Origin: Allorhizobium ampelinum S4
GTDB taxonomy: Bacteria; Pseudomonadota; Alphaproteobacteria; Rhizobiales; Rhizobiaceae
Assembly: GCF_000016285.1 (NCBI RefSeq)
Contig: NC_011988.1
Coordinates: 434,001-498,000 of the forward strand
Length of the DNA stretch: 64,000 bases
Direction of reading: 5' to 3'
Within the stretch, counting starts at the first letter, position 1, and every line of letters starts with the position of its first letter. The translations under genes and the position numbers were made by a program. Under the pieces are notes generated by a model. That model had not been told where the DNA came from. It saw only the letters and a list, made by a program, of their open reading frames with translations, and searched no databases. This document shows positions 1 through 9,236 of this stretch, in pieces.

Positions 1-1
1 T

Positions 2-1522
2 CAGCCAGCGCTGGCGCTTCTGGCGCTGAAGGCAAAGCGGCCTGTCAGGCTACATTTGTCACGGGCGGAGTCCATGCTTGCCGGTCAAAAGCGCCACCCG
101 ATGAAGATCCGCATGAAAACCGCCTGCGACGCGCAAGGTGTTTTGCTGGCCCAGCAGGTCGATCTGGTGGCGGATGCGGGGGCTTACGCTTCGCTTGGCC
201 CGAGCGTTCTGGAAACGGCGCTGGAACATGCCATCGGCCCTTATGTGGTGGGCAATATCACCACGCGGGGCCGTCTCGCCTATACCAATAACGGACTTTG
301 CGGCGCTTTTCGCGGGTTTGGCGCCAATCAGATGACATTTGCCGTCGAGTGTCAGATGGACAGGCTGGCAGCTCTTTGCGGCCTCTCGCCTTTGGAGATC
401 CGCAGGCGCAATCTGCGACAGCCAGGCTCTCCCGGCACTTTAGGGCAGGTCGTATCGACCAGTGAACGATTGGAAGACATGTTGGTCGCTGCCGGGGCCT
501 CCGTGCTGTGGCGCAAGCCGCAAGGACTCGCTGCCGAGGGCGAGTGGATGATAGGCACCGGCATGGCGCTGAATTATCAGGGCAATGGTCTCGGATCGAT
601 CATTCCTGATCCCGCAGCGGGTCGGCTGGCGTTGACCAAGCAGGGTCTGATCGAAGGTGCATTCGGGCTGGACGAAATGGGGCAGGGGCTTTTGCCGGCA
701 ATCTGCGCGGCCATTTCCGCAGAATTAGGTTGCGCGCGCCAAGATGTGCTCCCGCTTGTCGGAGATACATTGCTGGCACCGGATTCCGGTTCCACCACCG
801 CCTCGCGTGGCAGCCATGTCGTTTGGGCCTCGGTTCGGCTGGCCGCTCCTGAATTTCGCACGCAGATGTGCCGTGCGGCGGCAGGATTGCTTGGCTGCGA
901 CCCTGAACGGCTCGTTCTGGTGCCCGGCGGTTTCGCGGAGCCCGGCAACCATAGCGGCACAATTTTGCTGTCCTATGCGGATCTGGCCGCCGCCTTGCCG
1001 GAGAAGGATTTGCCAAGTGTGACGGTGAGGTTTGATTTTCCAAAGACCGATTATACGAATGCCAATGCCCGCTATATCTTTGCCTTTGGCGCATCGCTGG
1101 CGCGTGTCGCCGTCAGCCGGGTGACGGGAGAAGTGCGGGTGCTTGATCTTCACCAGCATTCTGCTGCCGGACCGATCATCGATCTTGCCACCTATCTCGG
1201 TCAATTGGAGGGTGGAGCGGTGCAAGGGCTGGGCTTCACGCTAACGGAGGATTGCCCGATGCAGGAGGCCGCGTATCTGACCGGCAATTTCGACACTTAT
1301 ATGCTGCCCGGCATTCAGGATGCCCCGCTCGGTCTGCATGTCTTTGCGCTTGAGGATCTCGATCCCGGCGACGCGCTTGGTCCGCGCGGGGTCGGCGAAC
1401 TCGGCATCGGCGCAGTCACGCCCGCAATCGCCAATGCTATTGCGGCTGCCACCGGCTATTGGCCACCAGTCATGCCTGTCGCGCCGGAAACGCTTCTCGC
1501 ATATCTCTCGGTGATGGCATGA
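2..1522 (+). CDS. Xanthine dehydrogenase/aldehyde oxidase-family molybdopterin-binding subunit (5' truncated)
   Basis: The reading frame is open to the left window edge, so the N-terminus is missing; the first visible residues (QPALALLALKAKRPVRL) and the following SRAES..KRHP are internal family sequence. About 506 residues are visible, covering the molybdopterin-binding part of a molybdenum hydroxylase large subunit. Family landmarks are LCGAFRGFGANQ (about residues 95-110 of the visible part) and, near the C-terminus, RGVGELGIGAVTPAIANAI, which carries the GVGE glutamate expected as the catalytic base. These enzymes hydroxylate aldehydes or N-heterocycles using water. The stop overlaps the start of the [2Fe-2S] subunit gene by 4 bases (ATGA). 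Substrate unknown; a FAD subunit is not visible and may lie upstream. The TTG at 56 is not a real start. Confidence 0.9.
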   Translation, partial: QPALALLALKAKRPVRLHLSRAESMLAGQKRHPMKIRMKTACDAQGVLLAQQVDLVADAGAYASLGPSVLETALEHAIGPYVVGNITTRGRLAYTNNGLCGAFRGFGANQMTFAVECQMDRLAALCGLSPLEIRRRNLRQPGSPGTLGQVVSTSERLEDMLVAAGASVLWRKPQGLAAEGEWMIGTGMALNYQGNGLGSIIPDPAAGRLALTKQGLIEGAFGLDEMGQGLLPAICAAISAELGCARQDVLPLVGDTLLAPDSGSTTASRGSHVVWASVRLAAPEFRTQMCRAAAGLLGCDPERLVLVPGGFAEPGNHSGTILLSYADLAAALPEKDLPSVTVRFDFPKTDYTNANARYIFAFGASLARVAVSRVTGEVRVLDLHQHSAAGPIIDLATYLGQLEGGAVQGLGFTLTEDCPMQEAAYLTGNFDTYMLPGIQDAPLGLHVFALEDLDPGDALGPRGVGELGIGAVTPAIANAIAAATGYWPPVMPVAPETLLAYLSVMA

Positions 1523-2004
1523 ACCTGGGCTTCACACTGAATGGCCAGCGGGTCACTGTGGAGTGCCAGCCGGAGACGCGGCTCACCGAAATTCTGCGTG
1601 ACGAGCTGTATCTGAGCGCCACCAAGCTAGCCTGCGCCATTGGCCGCTGCGGCGCTTGTAGTGTGCTGTTGGATGGCAGGCTTGCCAATGCTTGCCTACT
1701 GATGGCCTGGCAGATCGACGGTGCCGATATTTTGACGGCGGAAGGGCTGGCCTCACATCCATTGGGAGACGCGGTGCGCGAAGGGCTGGCGGAGGAAAAC
1801 GCTTTTCAATGTGGCTATTGCGCGCCGGGCTTTTCGCTGGCGCTGGTGGCCTTGTTTGCCGACAACCCGCAGGCTGGGGAAAAGGATATTCGCGCTGGTC
1901 TGGAGGGCAATCTCTGCCGCTGCACCGGCTATCATTCGATCATCAGAGGGGCGTTGAACGCCGCTTGCCGCATTCGCGCCGCACACGCCATTTCCGGAGA
2001 CTGA
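1519..2004 (+). CDS. [2Fe-2S]-binding subunit of the molybdenum hydroxylase
   Basis: 161-residue protein starting at the ATG that overlaps the stop of the large subunit; a longer frame upstream only reads through that gene. It has the plant-type ferredoxin cluster motif (Cys39, Cys44, Cys47, Cys59) and the C-terminal all-helical cluster motif (Cys98, Cys101, Cys133, Cys135), the standard eight cysteines of CoxS/XdhA-type small subunits that carry electrons from the molybdenum centre. Length is normal for the family. It is followed after one base by an aldehyde dehydrogenase gene, suggesting one operon that oxidises an aldehyde or heterocycle. The partner electron acceptor cannot be told from this window. 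Confidence 0.93.
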   Translation: MNLGFTLNGQRVTVECQPETRLTEILRDELYLSATKLACAIGRCGACSVLLDGRLANACLLMAWQIDGADILTAEGLASHPLGDAVREGLAEENAFQCGYCAPGFSLALVALFADNPQAGEKDIRAGLEGNLCRCTGYHSIIRGALNAACRIRAAHAISGD

Positions 2005-2005
2005 C

Positions 2006-3520
2006 ATGACCCTGGCACTCGACCCTATCGGCCCGAAAAACGACGGCGCCAAAGCCTTTCTGGCCCACCGCCGTAAGCAGATCCTGATCGGCGGGTTCTG
2101 GCGCGATGCCGGTTCTCGGCGATGGTTTGAGACAGCCGATCCGGCTACAGGTGAGGTTCTGGCCGAGCTTGCCGAAGGAACGGCTGCCGATGTAGACGAG
2201 GCCGTGGCCAGCGCCCGTGCCGCTCTCACCTCTCCGGCATGGAAAGGGCTGACACCCTCCCAGCGGGGCAGGCTGTTGTGGAAAGTCGCCGAGTTGATCG
2301 ATGCCCATGCGGAGGAACTGGCGGAACTCGAAACGCTTGATCAGGGCAAGAGCTTCAGGACCAGCCGGTTTGCCGAAATTCCGGCCAGTGCCGAACAGTT
2401 TCGCTATTTCGCGGGTTTCTGCACCAAGATCCTCGGCACCACCATTCCGACCTCTATCGGCTATCAGCCGCAGGGCAAGCAGATCTTTGCCTATACCATC
2501 CGTGAGCCTGTGGGCGTGGTGGCTGCGATCACCCCCTGGAATTCGCCCCTGCTGATGGCGGCCATGAAACTAGCGCCAGCGCTGGCTGCCGGTTGCACGG
2601 TGGTGCTGAAACCGGCGGAAGAAACCTCGCTGACGGCGCTGCGGCTGGGCGAGTTGATGCTGGAGGCGGGTCTGCCTGACGGCGTCGTCAATATCGTCAC
2701 CGGCTTTGGCGAAACGGTGGGGGCGGCTCTGTGCACCCATCCCGATGTTGACAAGGTGGCTTTCACCGGATCGACCGAGGTCGGCAAGCTGATTGTGACT
2801 GCTGCTGCTGGAAATCTGAAAAAGCTGACGTTGGAACTGGGCGGCAAGTCGCCTGCCATTGTCATGTCGGATGCCGATATGGCCCTGACCGTTGAGGGAA
2901 TCGCGCGCGGCATCTTTAGCAATTCCGGTCAGGTCTGCGTTGCGGCCTCACGTGTCTACGCCCATCGGTCGGTTTGTGAACAGGTGGTCGAAGGGCTGTC
3001 AAAGGCGGCTTCCACATTGCGTCTCGGTCATGGGCTCGATCCCGCCGTTGATCTGGGGCCGTTGGTCAATCGCCGCCAGGCCGACCGTGTGGCGGCCTAT
3101 GTGGCGGAGGGGAAGGCAGAGGGTGCTGAAATCGCGGCGGGTGGCAGCCAGTCAGGAGAAACAGGCACGTTTTATGCGCCGACCGTGGTGACGGGCGTGC
3201 GGCCCGACATGCGGTTGATGCGCGAGGAGATTTTCGGTCCTGTCGTTGCGGTAACACCCTTCGACGATGTCGAGGATGCCATAGCGTTTGCGAATGACAG
3301 CCCTTATGGGCTGGCGGGTAGTGTTTGGACCCGGGATCTTTCCCAGGCCCACCGATTGGCGGCGCAGGTCAAGGCGGGGACGATCTGGATCAATTGCCAT
3401 TCCTATTTTTCACCTGAACTGCCGAAGGGCGGACACCGTCAATCCGGCTGGGGTTATGAGAATGGCGCGCCAGGCCTGGAAAATTATTTGGAAACCAAGA
3501 CGGTCTGTGCGTTGATTTAA
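2006..3520 (+). CDS. NAD(P)-dependent aldehyde dehydrogenase
   Basis: 504 residues, full length for the ALDH superfamily. Visible landmarks are the PWNSP segment with Asn179, the coenzyme-binding Lys202 in VLKPAEETS, the FTGSTEVG Rossmann loop, the general-base Glu277 in LELGGKSP, and the nucleophile Cys311 in SGQVC. It starts one base after the small hydroxylase subunit, so the three genes are probably cotranscribed. It would oxidise an aldehyde intermediate to the acid. The specific substrate cannot be deduced; sequence layout is like betaine-, hydroxymuconic- or aromatic-aldehyde dehydrogenases. Confidence 0.93.
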   Translation: MTLALDPIGPKNDGAKAFLAHRRKQILIGGFWRDAGSRRWFETADPATGEVLAELAEGTAADVDEAVASARAALTSPAWKGLTPSQRGRLLWKVAELIDAHAEELAELETLDQGKSFRTSRFAEIPASAEQFRYFAGFCTKILGTTIPTSIGYQPQGKQIFAYTIREPVGVVAAITPWNSPLLMAAMKLAPALAAGCTVVLKPAEETSLTALRLGELMLEAGLPDGVVNIVTGFGETVGAALCTHPDVDKVAFTGSTEVGKLIVTAAAGNLKKLTLELGGKSPAIVMSDADMALTVEGIARGIFSNSGQVCVAASRVYAHRSVCEQVVEGLSKAASTLRLGHGLDPAVDLGPLVNRRQADRVAAYVAEGKAEGAEIAAGGSQSGETGTFYAPTVVTGVRPDMRLMREEIFGPVVAVTPFDDVEDAIAFANDSPYGLAGSVWTRDLSQAHRLAAQVKAGTIWINCHSYFSPELPKGGHRQSGWGYENGAPGLENYLETKTVCALI

Positions 3521-3544
3521 CGCTGAAAGCTTTTCTACTTTTGA

Positions 3545-3558
3545 GATCAATGTTGATC
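3545..3558. promoter_or_regulatory. Perfect inverted repeat GATCAA-TG-TTGATC ahead of the CoA-transferase genes
   Basis: Six-base arms with a two-base spacer, in the 160-base gap between the aldehyde dehydrogenase and the CoA-transferase operon, about 124 bases before its start codon. It could be an operator for a helix-turn-helix dimer, but no regulator gene is adjacent and there is no second copy nearby. Inference only. Confidence 0.35.
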
Positions 3559-3681
3559 ACGGTTTCTTTCCTCCGTGCGCCGCTTTGCGCTTGCCGGACG
3601 CATTACGATGAAGTTTAAAGTTGATCTGGAGGCGACAGCTCAAACAGGTTTCAGGACTGATTATTCAGGCGGGAGATACAG

Positions 3682-4389
3682 ATGAAGAAAATATATGGTG
3701 ACGCAAGTGCGGCCTTAGACGGATTGTTGTTCGATGGCATGACGATTTGCGCCGGTGGTTTCGGGCTTTGCGGCATTCCCGAACGCCTGATTGATGCGAT
3801 TGTCGCATCCGGGGTCAAGGATTTAACGATTGCCTCCAACAATGCTGGCGTTGATGGGCATGGGCTTGGAAAACTTCTGCGCACCCGCCAGGTCAAAAAG
3901 ATGATTTCCTCCTATGTCGGTGAAAACAAGGAATTCGAGCGGCAATTTCTGAGCGGCGAACTGGAAGTCGAATTTTGTCCGCAGGGAACGCTGGCCGAGC
4001 GCATGCGGGCTGGCGGTGCCGGTATTCCCGGCTTCTATACGCGAACCGGCGTCGGCACTCAGGTGGCCGAGGGCAAGGAAACGCATATTTTCGATGGCGA
4101 AGTCTATCTGCTGGAGCGCGGCATCCGGGCCGATCTGTCGATCATCAAGGGATGGCGCGCCGATGAGGCTGGCAATCTGATGTTCCGCAAGACAGCCCGC
4201 AATTTCAATGCGCCTGCGGCAACATCCGGCAAGATCTGTGTCGCGGAGGTCGAGGAGATCGTGCCGGTCGGAAGTCTTGATCCCGATGCCATCCATCTTC
4301 CCGGCATTTATGTCCGGCGGATGATCAATGGTTCGCCTTATGACAAGAAGATCGAATTCCGCACCGTTACAGTAAGAGGAGCAGCCTAA
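3682..4389 (+). CDS. 3-oxoacid (acetoacetyl/3-oxoadipate) CoA-transferase subunit A
   Basis: 235 residues beginning [20 protein letters not shown], with the family-I CoA-transferase alpha-subunit glycine-rich start ([16 protein letters not shown]) and [14 protein letters not shown]. Length and sequence fit ScoA/PcaI. Together with the next gene it would move CoA from succinyl-CoA to a 3-oxoacid such as acetoacetate or 3-oxoadipate, the last activation before thiolysis in ketone-body or aromatic catabolism. The start has a GGCGGGAG purine-rich ribosome binding site just upstream. Which 3-oxoacid is used cannot be decided by eye, so no symbol is given; the surrounding catabolic genes favour a lower-pathway role. 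Confidence 0.93.
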   Translation: MKKIYGDASAALDGLLFDGMTICAGGFGLCGIPERLIDAIVASGVKDLTIASNNAGVDGHGLGKLLRTRQVKKMISSYVGENKEFERQFLSGELEVEFCPQGTLAERMRAGGAGIPGFYTRTGVGTQVAEGKETHIFDGEVYLLERGIRADLSIIKGWRADEAGNLMFRKTARNFNAPAATSGKICVAEVEEIVPVGSLDPDAIHLPGIYVRRMINGSPYDKKIEFRTVTVRGAA

Positions 4390-5036
4390 TGTCCTGGAGC
4401 AGAGATGAGATGGCGGCACGCGCCGCAAAAGAGCTCAAGGACGGCTTCTATGTCAATCTTGGCATCGGCATTCCGACGCTTGTGGCAAATCACATTCCGC
4501 CTGGGGTTGAAGTGACGCTGCAATCCGAAAACGGAATGCTGGGGATCGGGCCGTTCCCCTTTGAGGGCGAAGAGGATGCCGACCTGATCAATGCGGGCAA
4601 GCAGACGATCAGCGAGCTGCCGTCATCCAGCTATTTTTCGTCCGCCGACAGTTTTGCGATGATCCGTGGCGGCCACATCGACCTTACGGTGCTGGGCGCG
4701 ATGGAAGTCTCGGCCAATGGCGATATTGCCAATTGGATGGTCCCCGGCAAGATGGTCAAGGGCATGGGCGGTGCGATGGATCTCGTGGCCGGTGTCAAGA
4801 AGGTCATCGTTGTCATGGAGCATTGCTCCAAGGCAGGCGAGTCCAAGTTCATTCCCGAATGCACGCTGCCGCTGACCGGGCTGAATGTGGTGGACATGAT
4901 CATCACCGATCTCTGCGTATTCGTGCGGTCTGATCGCGCTGGCACGTTCCGGCTGGTGGAACTGGCGCCTGAGGTTACCGTGGCCGATGTCCAGGCCAAG
5001 ACCACAGCTGCTTTCGAGATTGCCGAAGGCCTTTAA
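4389..5036 (+). CDS. 3-oxoacid CoA-transferase subunit B
   Basis: 215 residues; its ATG shares one base with the stop of subunit A, so the two are translationally coupled. The catalytic glutamate is Glu47 in the [12 protein letters not shown] motif, which forms the enzyme-CoA thioester in family-I CoA-transferases. Other conserved stretches are [14 protein letters not shown] and the [18 protein letters not shown] segment. Full family length. A strong terminator follows 25 bases after the stop, so this closes the two-gene operon. Confidence 0.94.
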   Translation: MSWSRDEMAARAAKELKDGFYVNLGIGIPTLVANHIPPGVEVTLQSENGMLGIGPFPFEGEEDADLINAGKQTISELPSSSYFSSADSFAMIRGGHIDLTVLGAMEVSANGDIANWMVPGKMVKGMGGAMDLVAGVKKVIVVMEHCSKAGESKFIPECTLPLTGLNVVDMIITDLCVFVRSDRAGTFRLVELAPEVTVADVQAKTTAAFEIAEGL

Positions 5037-5061
5037 ACGCAGGCTTCAAGCTAGTCATGCC

Positions 5062-5107
5062 AAAGCCCCTACAGCGTCTGATCAGACGCTGTAGGGGCTT
5101 TTTATTG
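5062..5107 (+). terminator. Rho-independent terminator after the CoA-transferase operon
   Basis: A perfect 20-base inverted repeat (AAAGCCCCTACAGCGTCTGA and its complement, 5062-5101) with no unpaired spacer, running directly into a T-rich tail. It separates the rightward CoA-transferase operon from the lldR-lldD unit. Confidence 0.9.
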
Positions 5108-5138
5108 GGCATTCGTGACCTCTGAAGAGATTGCTCAT

Positions 5139-5159
5139 AAAATTGGTCCTACCAATTTT
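5139..5159. promoter_or_regulatory. LldR/FadR-type operator O1
   Basis: AAAATTGGT-CCT-ACCAATTTT is a perfect 9-base inverted repeat with a 3-base spacer. It matches the LldR-type consensus TNGT-N3-ACNA known from E. coli lld and lies 101 bases before the regulator's start. Confidence 0.8.
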
Positions 5160-5224
5160 TGATGAATTGGTGAAAAAATCGTGATATTTGAGCATTAATC
5201 CGAATATTGCTTAATTCGTAGAGT

Positions 5225-5239
5225 TTTGGTACGACCAAT
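5225..5239. promoter_or_regulatory. LldR/FadR-type operator O2
   Basis: TTTGGT-ACG-ACCAAT keeps the same TGGT-N3-ACCA core as O1. It lies 21 bases before the regulator's ATG, where it would overlap a promoter or early transcript. Confidence 0.7.
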
Positions 5240-5247
5240 AAAACAAA

Positions 5248-5260
5248 AAGGTTCTACCAA
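5248..5260. promoter_or_regulatory. LldR/FadR-type operator-like site O3 overlapping the ribosome binding site
   Basis: AAGGT-TCT-ACCAA repeats the GGT-N3-ACC core, sits over the AAAGG ribosome binding site and ends at the first base of the start codon (5260). A bound repressor here would block its own gene directly. Weaker match than O1 and O2. Confidence 0.5.
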
Positions 5261-6015
5261 TGTCGCTGACCGGGCGCATCGAAGCCATGATTGCTGAGCG
5301 CAAGCTCAGTCCGGGAGATCGTCTGCCGCCGGAGCGCAGCCTGGCGGCGGAGCTTGACGTCTCACGGTCGCGGCTTCGGGAGGCAATCCAGCAGTTGATC
5401 AGCCGTGGGATCGTCGTCAGCCGTCGGGGTGGGGGCACTTTCGTCGCCATTGAGGACGCCGCTCGATCGCTGGAACGGGCGCTGGAGCCGCTTTTGCCGA
5501 TGGTTCAGGGCGAGGCGGGGTATTGGCGCGATGTGATGGAAATTCGAAAATCGCTCGATACGGATGCTGCCTATTACGCGGCCTTGCGGGCCACGGATCT
5601 GGACAAAGAGCGGATGACAGTGGCCTTTGCAGCGATGAGTGCTGCGGAAGGCGGCAATCCGCAGAGCCAGGCGCGCGCCGATGCGGCTTTTCACATGGCA
5701 ATTGCCGAGGCCTCGCATAATGTCGTTCTGCGCCAGATTGTCGCCGGACTGTCCGAGCTTTTACAGCAGAGCATCGCGCAAAGCCTGATGCAGTTCTATC
5801 GCCAGCCGGACCTTGGGCCAGCGTTAGAGCGCCAGCATGGCCTGATTCTGGACACCATCCTGGCCGGTCGACCGGATGAGGCCCGCAAGGCAGCGGCAGA
5901 TCACCTTGCCTTCGTGGAGGAAAACCTTCGTGTCATCGAGGACAACCGCGCGCGGGAGCAGCGAGCCTCAGAGGCTTTGCAAAGACCGGAATTTCAAGGG
6001 GAAAACCTATCATGA
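5260..6015 (+). CDS. lldR: FadR-subfamily GntR regulator, LldR-like
   Basis: 251 residues. Residues 1-65 are a GntR winged helix-turn-helix ([38 protein letters not shown]); the remainder is the all-helical FCD ligand-binding domain with the histidine pattern typical of the subfamily ([12 protein letters not shown], and [13 protein letters not shown] near the end). Three sites with the LldR-type TGGT-N3-ACCA core lie upstream, one over its own ribosome binding site, so autoregulation with release by L-lactate or a similar 2-hydroxy acid is likely. Its stop overlaps the start of lldD by four bases. The assignment rests on domain, operator and partner gene; the effector is inferred. Confidence 0.85.
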   Translation: MSLTGRIEAMIAERKLSPGDRLPPERSLAAELDVSRSRLREAIQQLISRGIVVSRRGGGTFVAIEDAARSLERALEPLLPMVQGEAGYWRDVMEIRKSLDTDAAYYAALRATDLDKERMTVAFAAMSAAEGGNPQSQARADAAFHMAIAEASHNVVLRQIVAGLSELLQQSIAQSLMQFYRQPDLGPALERQHGLILDTILAGRPDEARKAAADHLAFVEENLRVIEDNRAREQRASEALQRPEFQGENLS

Positions 6016-7151
6016 TCATTTCGTCCTCGACTGATTATCGCGAGGCGGCCCGCCGACGCCTGCCGCCCTTTCTGTTTCATTACATCGATGGCGGCGCCTA
6101 TAGCGAGCACACGATGCGCCGCAATATTGATGATCTTGCCGATCTGGCATTGCGTCAGCGGGTGCTGAAAAGCGTGGGCACAGTTGATATTTCCACGACG
6201 CTTTTCGATGAAGAGCTGGCTATGCCGGTCGTTCTCGCGCCCGTTGGATTGACAGGCATGTATGCAAGGCGCGGCGAAGTGCAGGCTGCGCGCGCAGCGG
6301 AAAAAAAAGGAATTCCACTGACGCTTTCGACGGTGTCCGTCTGCCCGATCGAGGAGGTGCAGGCGGCCAGCAACCGTCCCATCTGGTTCCAGCTCTACGT
6401 GCTGCGGGATCGCGGCTTCATGAAGAATGCATTGGAGCGGGCCTGGGCGGCGGGTATCCGCAAACTGGTTTTCACGGTCGACATGCCCGTACCTGGCGCC
6501 CGCTATCGTGATGCCCATTCCGGCATGTCCGGCCCGAATGCTTCTCTGCGCCGCATTATCCAGGCCGTCATGCATCCGACATGGGCTATCGATGTCGGCC
6601 TGTTGGGAAAGCCGCATGATCTTGGCAATGTTTCGGCCTATCGCCAGCAGAAAACCAATCTGGCCGACTATGTCGGCTGGCTTGGTGAAAATTTCGACCC
6701 CTCGATTGGTTGGAAGGATCTCGAATGGATCAGGGATTTCTGGAAGGGACCGATGATCATCAAGGGCATTCTCGACCCGGAGGATGCAAAGGATGCTGTG
6801 CGTTTCGGGGCCGATGGCATTATCGTCTCGAACCATGGCGGGCGCCAGCTGGACGGCGTTCTGTCTTCCGCCCGCGCCTTGCCAGCCATTGCCGCTGCGG
6901 TCAAAGGTGACCTGACGATCCTTGCCGATTCCGGCATTCGCTCGGGTCTGGATGTCGTGCGGATGATAGCGCAGGGAGCCGATGGCGTGTTGATCGGACG
7001 CGCTTTCGTCTATGCATTGGCCGCTGCCGGGCAGGCGGGCGTGGAAAATCTGCTCGATCTCTTCGCCAAGGAAATGCGGGTTGCCATGACACTGACCGGC
7101 GCGCGTTCTATCGCCGAAATCTCACCCGATAGCCTGGTGCGTGGCCTCTGA
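6012..7151 (+). CDS. lldD: FMN-dependent L-lactate dehydrogenase
   Basis: 379 residues, full length for LldD. This FMN 2-hydroxy-acid dehydrogenase oxidises L-lactate to pyruvate at the cytoplasmic membrane. Landmarks are [14 protein letters not shown] at the N-terminus, [26 protein letters not shown], and the active-site [10 protein letters not shown] with His275 and Arg278, followed by [27 protein letters not shown] for FMN phosphate binding. It is translationally coupled to the LldR-like regulator. A related 2-hydroxy acid (for example mandelate) is possible, but the Tyr and His-Gly-Gly-Arg layout and the regulator favour lactate. Confidence 0.92.
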   Translation: MIISSSTDYREAARRRLPPFLFHYIDGGAYSEHTMRRNIDDLADLALRQRVLKSVGTVDISTTLFDEELAMPVVLAPVGLTGMYARRGEVQAARAAEKKGIPLTLSTVSVCPIEEVQAASNRPIWFQLYVLRDRGFMKNALERAWAAGIRKLVFTVDMPVPGARYRDAHSGMSGPNASLRRIIQAVMHPTWAIDVGLLGKPHDLGNVSAYRQQKTNLADYVGWLGENFDPSIGWKDLEWIRDFWKGPMIIKGILDPEDAKDAVRFGADGIIVSNHGGRQLDGVLSSARALPAIAAAVKGDLTILADSGIRSGLDVVRMIAQGADGVLIGRAFVYALAAAGQAGVENLLDLFAKEMRVAMTLTGARSIAEISPDSLVRGL

Positions 7152-7496
7152 AAGCCCAGAATTTGCCTTAGGAAAAGTAGAGCCGGTTTTGCGGAAGACC
7201 CGCATGCCTCTCTTTGCCGGGGCATGGATGAAGTGCCTGCGGCCAACAGCTGAGGTGCCCATTGATCAATGGTGATATTGACGTTTTGGAACAGCAAATA
7301 TCACGTCTCTGCCGTCCGCACGTTTCCTTTGATGTCTTCCAATAGCTGTGCATGGTTGCGTTCCGTCAATTCCAGCAGGAATGGCGTTCATGCGCCATAT
7401 GGTGTGTATTTATCAAATTTTTTATTTTATCAATTTTCTGTATTGAATAATTATCAAAAAACGATAATTTGTAAAAACATCATCAGGGAGGATCAA
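7152..7496. other. 345-base intergenic region before the VOC dioxygenase gene
   Basis: No credible gene. The right third becomes AT-rich and holds the inverted repeat at 7449-7469 and a clear GGGAGG ribosome binding site at 7486-7491. An open frame runs from 7269 into the VOC gene, but it lacks family sequence before 7497. Confidence 0.6.
7449..7469. promoter_or_regulatory. Inverted repeat with TATC-N7-GATA core, copy 1
   Basis: AATTATC and GATAATT are perfect 7-base arms separated by AAAAAAC. The site lies 28 bases before the start of the VOC dioxygenase gene. A closely related site lies at 11322-11341 ahead of the ABC binding-protein gene, suggesting a shared regulator. The regulator is not identified. 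Confidence 0.5.
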
Positions 7497-8336
7497 ATGG
7501 CATTCACAGCCGTTCAAGCAGGTGCGTACCTGCATCACGTTGCATTCGAAAGCTCCAATCCTGAGCGTCTGGCGCGGTTCTATGCCGATGCCATGGACAT
7601 GAAGCTCGAAAAGGTTGGAGACGAGTGGATTTGTGAAGGGCCAAAGCGCCGCTTCATCGCCGTTGCTGGAGCTGACAAGAAGCTGGCTTATTCCGGACTT
7701 GCTTGCCGCAATGCCGAAGGGCTTGCGCTTCTGCGGGCCCGGGTCGATGCTGAAGGCATTGCGGTGCTGGCTAGCCCTTCGCCCTATTTTGAAGATGGTG
7801 CATTCGCGATTCGCGATCCCGACGGACGTATGGTGTGCTTCGGTGTAGCCAAGCCAGACAAGCCGGGCGCCAAGGGTATCCAGGGTCCAACGCAGCATCT
7901 AACCTATGCATCCGAGGATGTGGCCGCGTTTGTCGACTTTTACGTCGGCAAGCTGGGTTTCCAGCTGACAGACCGCGTGCTGCATGAAGATGGCCGGCTT
8001 GCCACCGCCTTCACGACCTCCAATCACGAGCATCACACCATCGCCTGCTTCTATACGCCGGGCCGCGTTGGCGTCGATCACCATTCCTACGAGGCTGGGG
8101 AATGGAACTACATCCGTGATTGGTGCGATCATCTGGCAACTCATGATATCCAGCTCAGCTGGGGTCCCGGTCGCCATGGTCCTGGCAACAATCTCTTCAT
8201 TTTCATCACTGATCCGGATGGCAATTGGATCGAGATCTCGGCTGAACTGGAAGTTATCTACGATCGCGACACGATGGATTGGCCGCAGCATCCGCGCACG
8301 CTCAATAAATGGGGCGAGGCGATTCTTCGCTCCTGA
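7497..8336 (+). CDS. VOC-superfamily extradiol dioxygenase-like protein
   Basis: 279 residues from the ATG that follows GGGAGG. Two vicinal-oxygen-chelate modules are visible: residues about 10-125 (LHHVAFESSNPERLARFYADAM) and 132-250 (QHLTYASEDVAAFVDFYVGKLGF). Candidate metal ligands of the second module are His134, His195 (VDHHSYE) and Glu246 (NWIEIS), the 2-His-1-carboxylate set of type I extradiol dioxygenases. It is followed by a FAH-family hydrolase and a flavin hydroxylase, as expected for meta-cleavage of a catechol-like ring. A non-dioxygenase VOC role (isomerase or glyoxalase) cannot be excluded. Confidence 0.85.
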   Translation: MAFTAVQAGAYLHHVAFESSNPERLARFYADAMDMKLEKVGDEWICEGPKRRFIAVAGADKKLAYSGLACRNAEGLALLRARVDAEGIAVLASPSPYFEDGAFAIRDPDGRMVCFGVAKPDKPGAKGIQGPTQHLTYASEDVAAFVDFYVGKLGFQLTDRVLHEDGRLATAFTTSNHEHHTIACFYTPGRVGVDHHSYEAGEWNYIRDWCDHLATHDIQLSWGPGRHGPGNNLFIFITDPDGNWIEISAELEVIYDRDTMDWPQHPRTLNKWGEAILRS

Positions 8337-8384
8337 TCCGGTTGTCAGATCTCACTTCCAAGACCAATTCTAGGAATTAGTGAC

Positions 8385-9236
8385 ATGCAATTTTTAAGTT
8401 ACACCCGGCTTGGCCGGGCAGGTTTCGGCGTTCGCGTCGACAACGGTATCGTTGATCTCACCGGCAGGCTCGCCGCCGATGTCGTCACGCTGAAGCAGGC
8501 CATCGAAGCCGATCTGCTCGAGAGTGCTCGGGATTATATCTCCGGGCGGCGAGCAGAGTTTACTGAGGCTGATATTGCGCTTCTGCCGGTTGTGCCGGAT
8601 GCCGGCAAAATCCTCTGCGTCGGGTTGAATTATGAAACCCATCGTGCGGAAACCAAGCGCCCCGACGCCAAATATCCGACGATCTTCACCCGTTTCGCTG
8701 ACACTCAGATCGCTCATCGCCAGCCAATTCTGAAGCCCCGGGTATCGGATCATCTGGATTATGAAGCCGAGCTTGCTGTCGTCATCGGCCGCGGCGGACG
8801 CTATATCGCCGAGGAAAATGCTCTCGATCACGTGGCTGGCTATACCTGCTATAACGATGCAACCATCCGTGATTGGCAACGGCATACGTTTCAATTCACG
8901 CCGGGCAAGAATTTCCCGGCAACCGGCGCATTTGGACCGCAGCTCGTAACCCCCGATGAAGTTGGCGATTACACGAAGCTGAAAATCACTGGCCGTCTCA
9001 ATGGTCAGGTGATGCAGGATGCAACACTGGCCGATCTGATCTTCCCCATCGCCACCCTGATTTCCTATTGCTCGCACTTCACGCCGTTGCAGCCCGGCGA
9101 CGTGATCCTCACGGGTACGCCAGGTGGTGTTGGAGATCGCCGGGAGCCGCCCCTGTTCATGAAGGCGGGGGATGTTTTCGAAGTGGATATTCCCGGCGTT
9201 GGTTTGCTGGTCAACGCTGTCGGCACGGAGCCCTGA
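8385..9236 (+). CDS. Fumarylacetoacetate hydrolase (FAH)-family protein
   Basis: 283 residues with a short N-terminal region and the FAH domain from about residue 75. Metal-binding acidic residues lie in DYEAELAVVIG, and conserved segments are GYTCYNDATIRDWQ, FTPGKNFPATGAFGPQLVT and LQPGDVILTGTPGGVG. This family hydrolyses, decarboxylates or isomerises ring-cleavage products (2-hydroxyhepta-dienedioate type) or acylpyruvates. Position right after the VOC dioxygenase argues for processing its product. Exact reaction unknown. Confidence 0.9.
   Translation: MQFLSYTRLGRAGFGVRVDNGIVDLTGRLAADVVTLKQAIEADLLESARDYISGRRAEFTEADIALLPVVPDAGKILCVGLNYETHRAETKRPDAKYPTIFTRFADTQIAHRQPILKPRVSDHLDYEAELAVVIGRGGRYIAEENALDHVAGYTCYNDATIRDWQRHTFQFTPGKNFPATGAFGPQLVTPDEVGDYTKLKITGRLNGQVMQDATLADLIFPIATLISYCSHFTPLQPGDVILTGTPGGVGDRREPPLFMKAGDVFEVDIPGVGLLVNAVGTEP

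Noticed and set aside
56..73. TTG start for the left-edge molybdopterin subunit
   Set aside because: The frame is open to base 2 and the preceding residues (LALKAKRPVRLHLSR) fit the interior of the family, so the gene is cut by the window.
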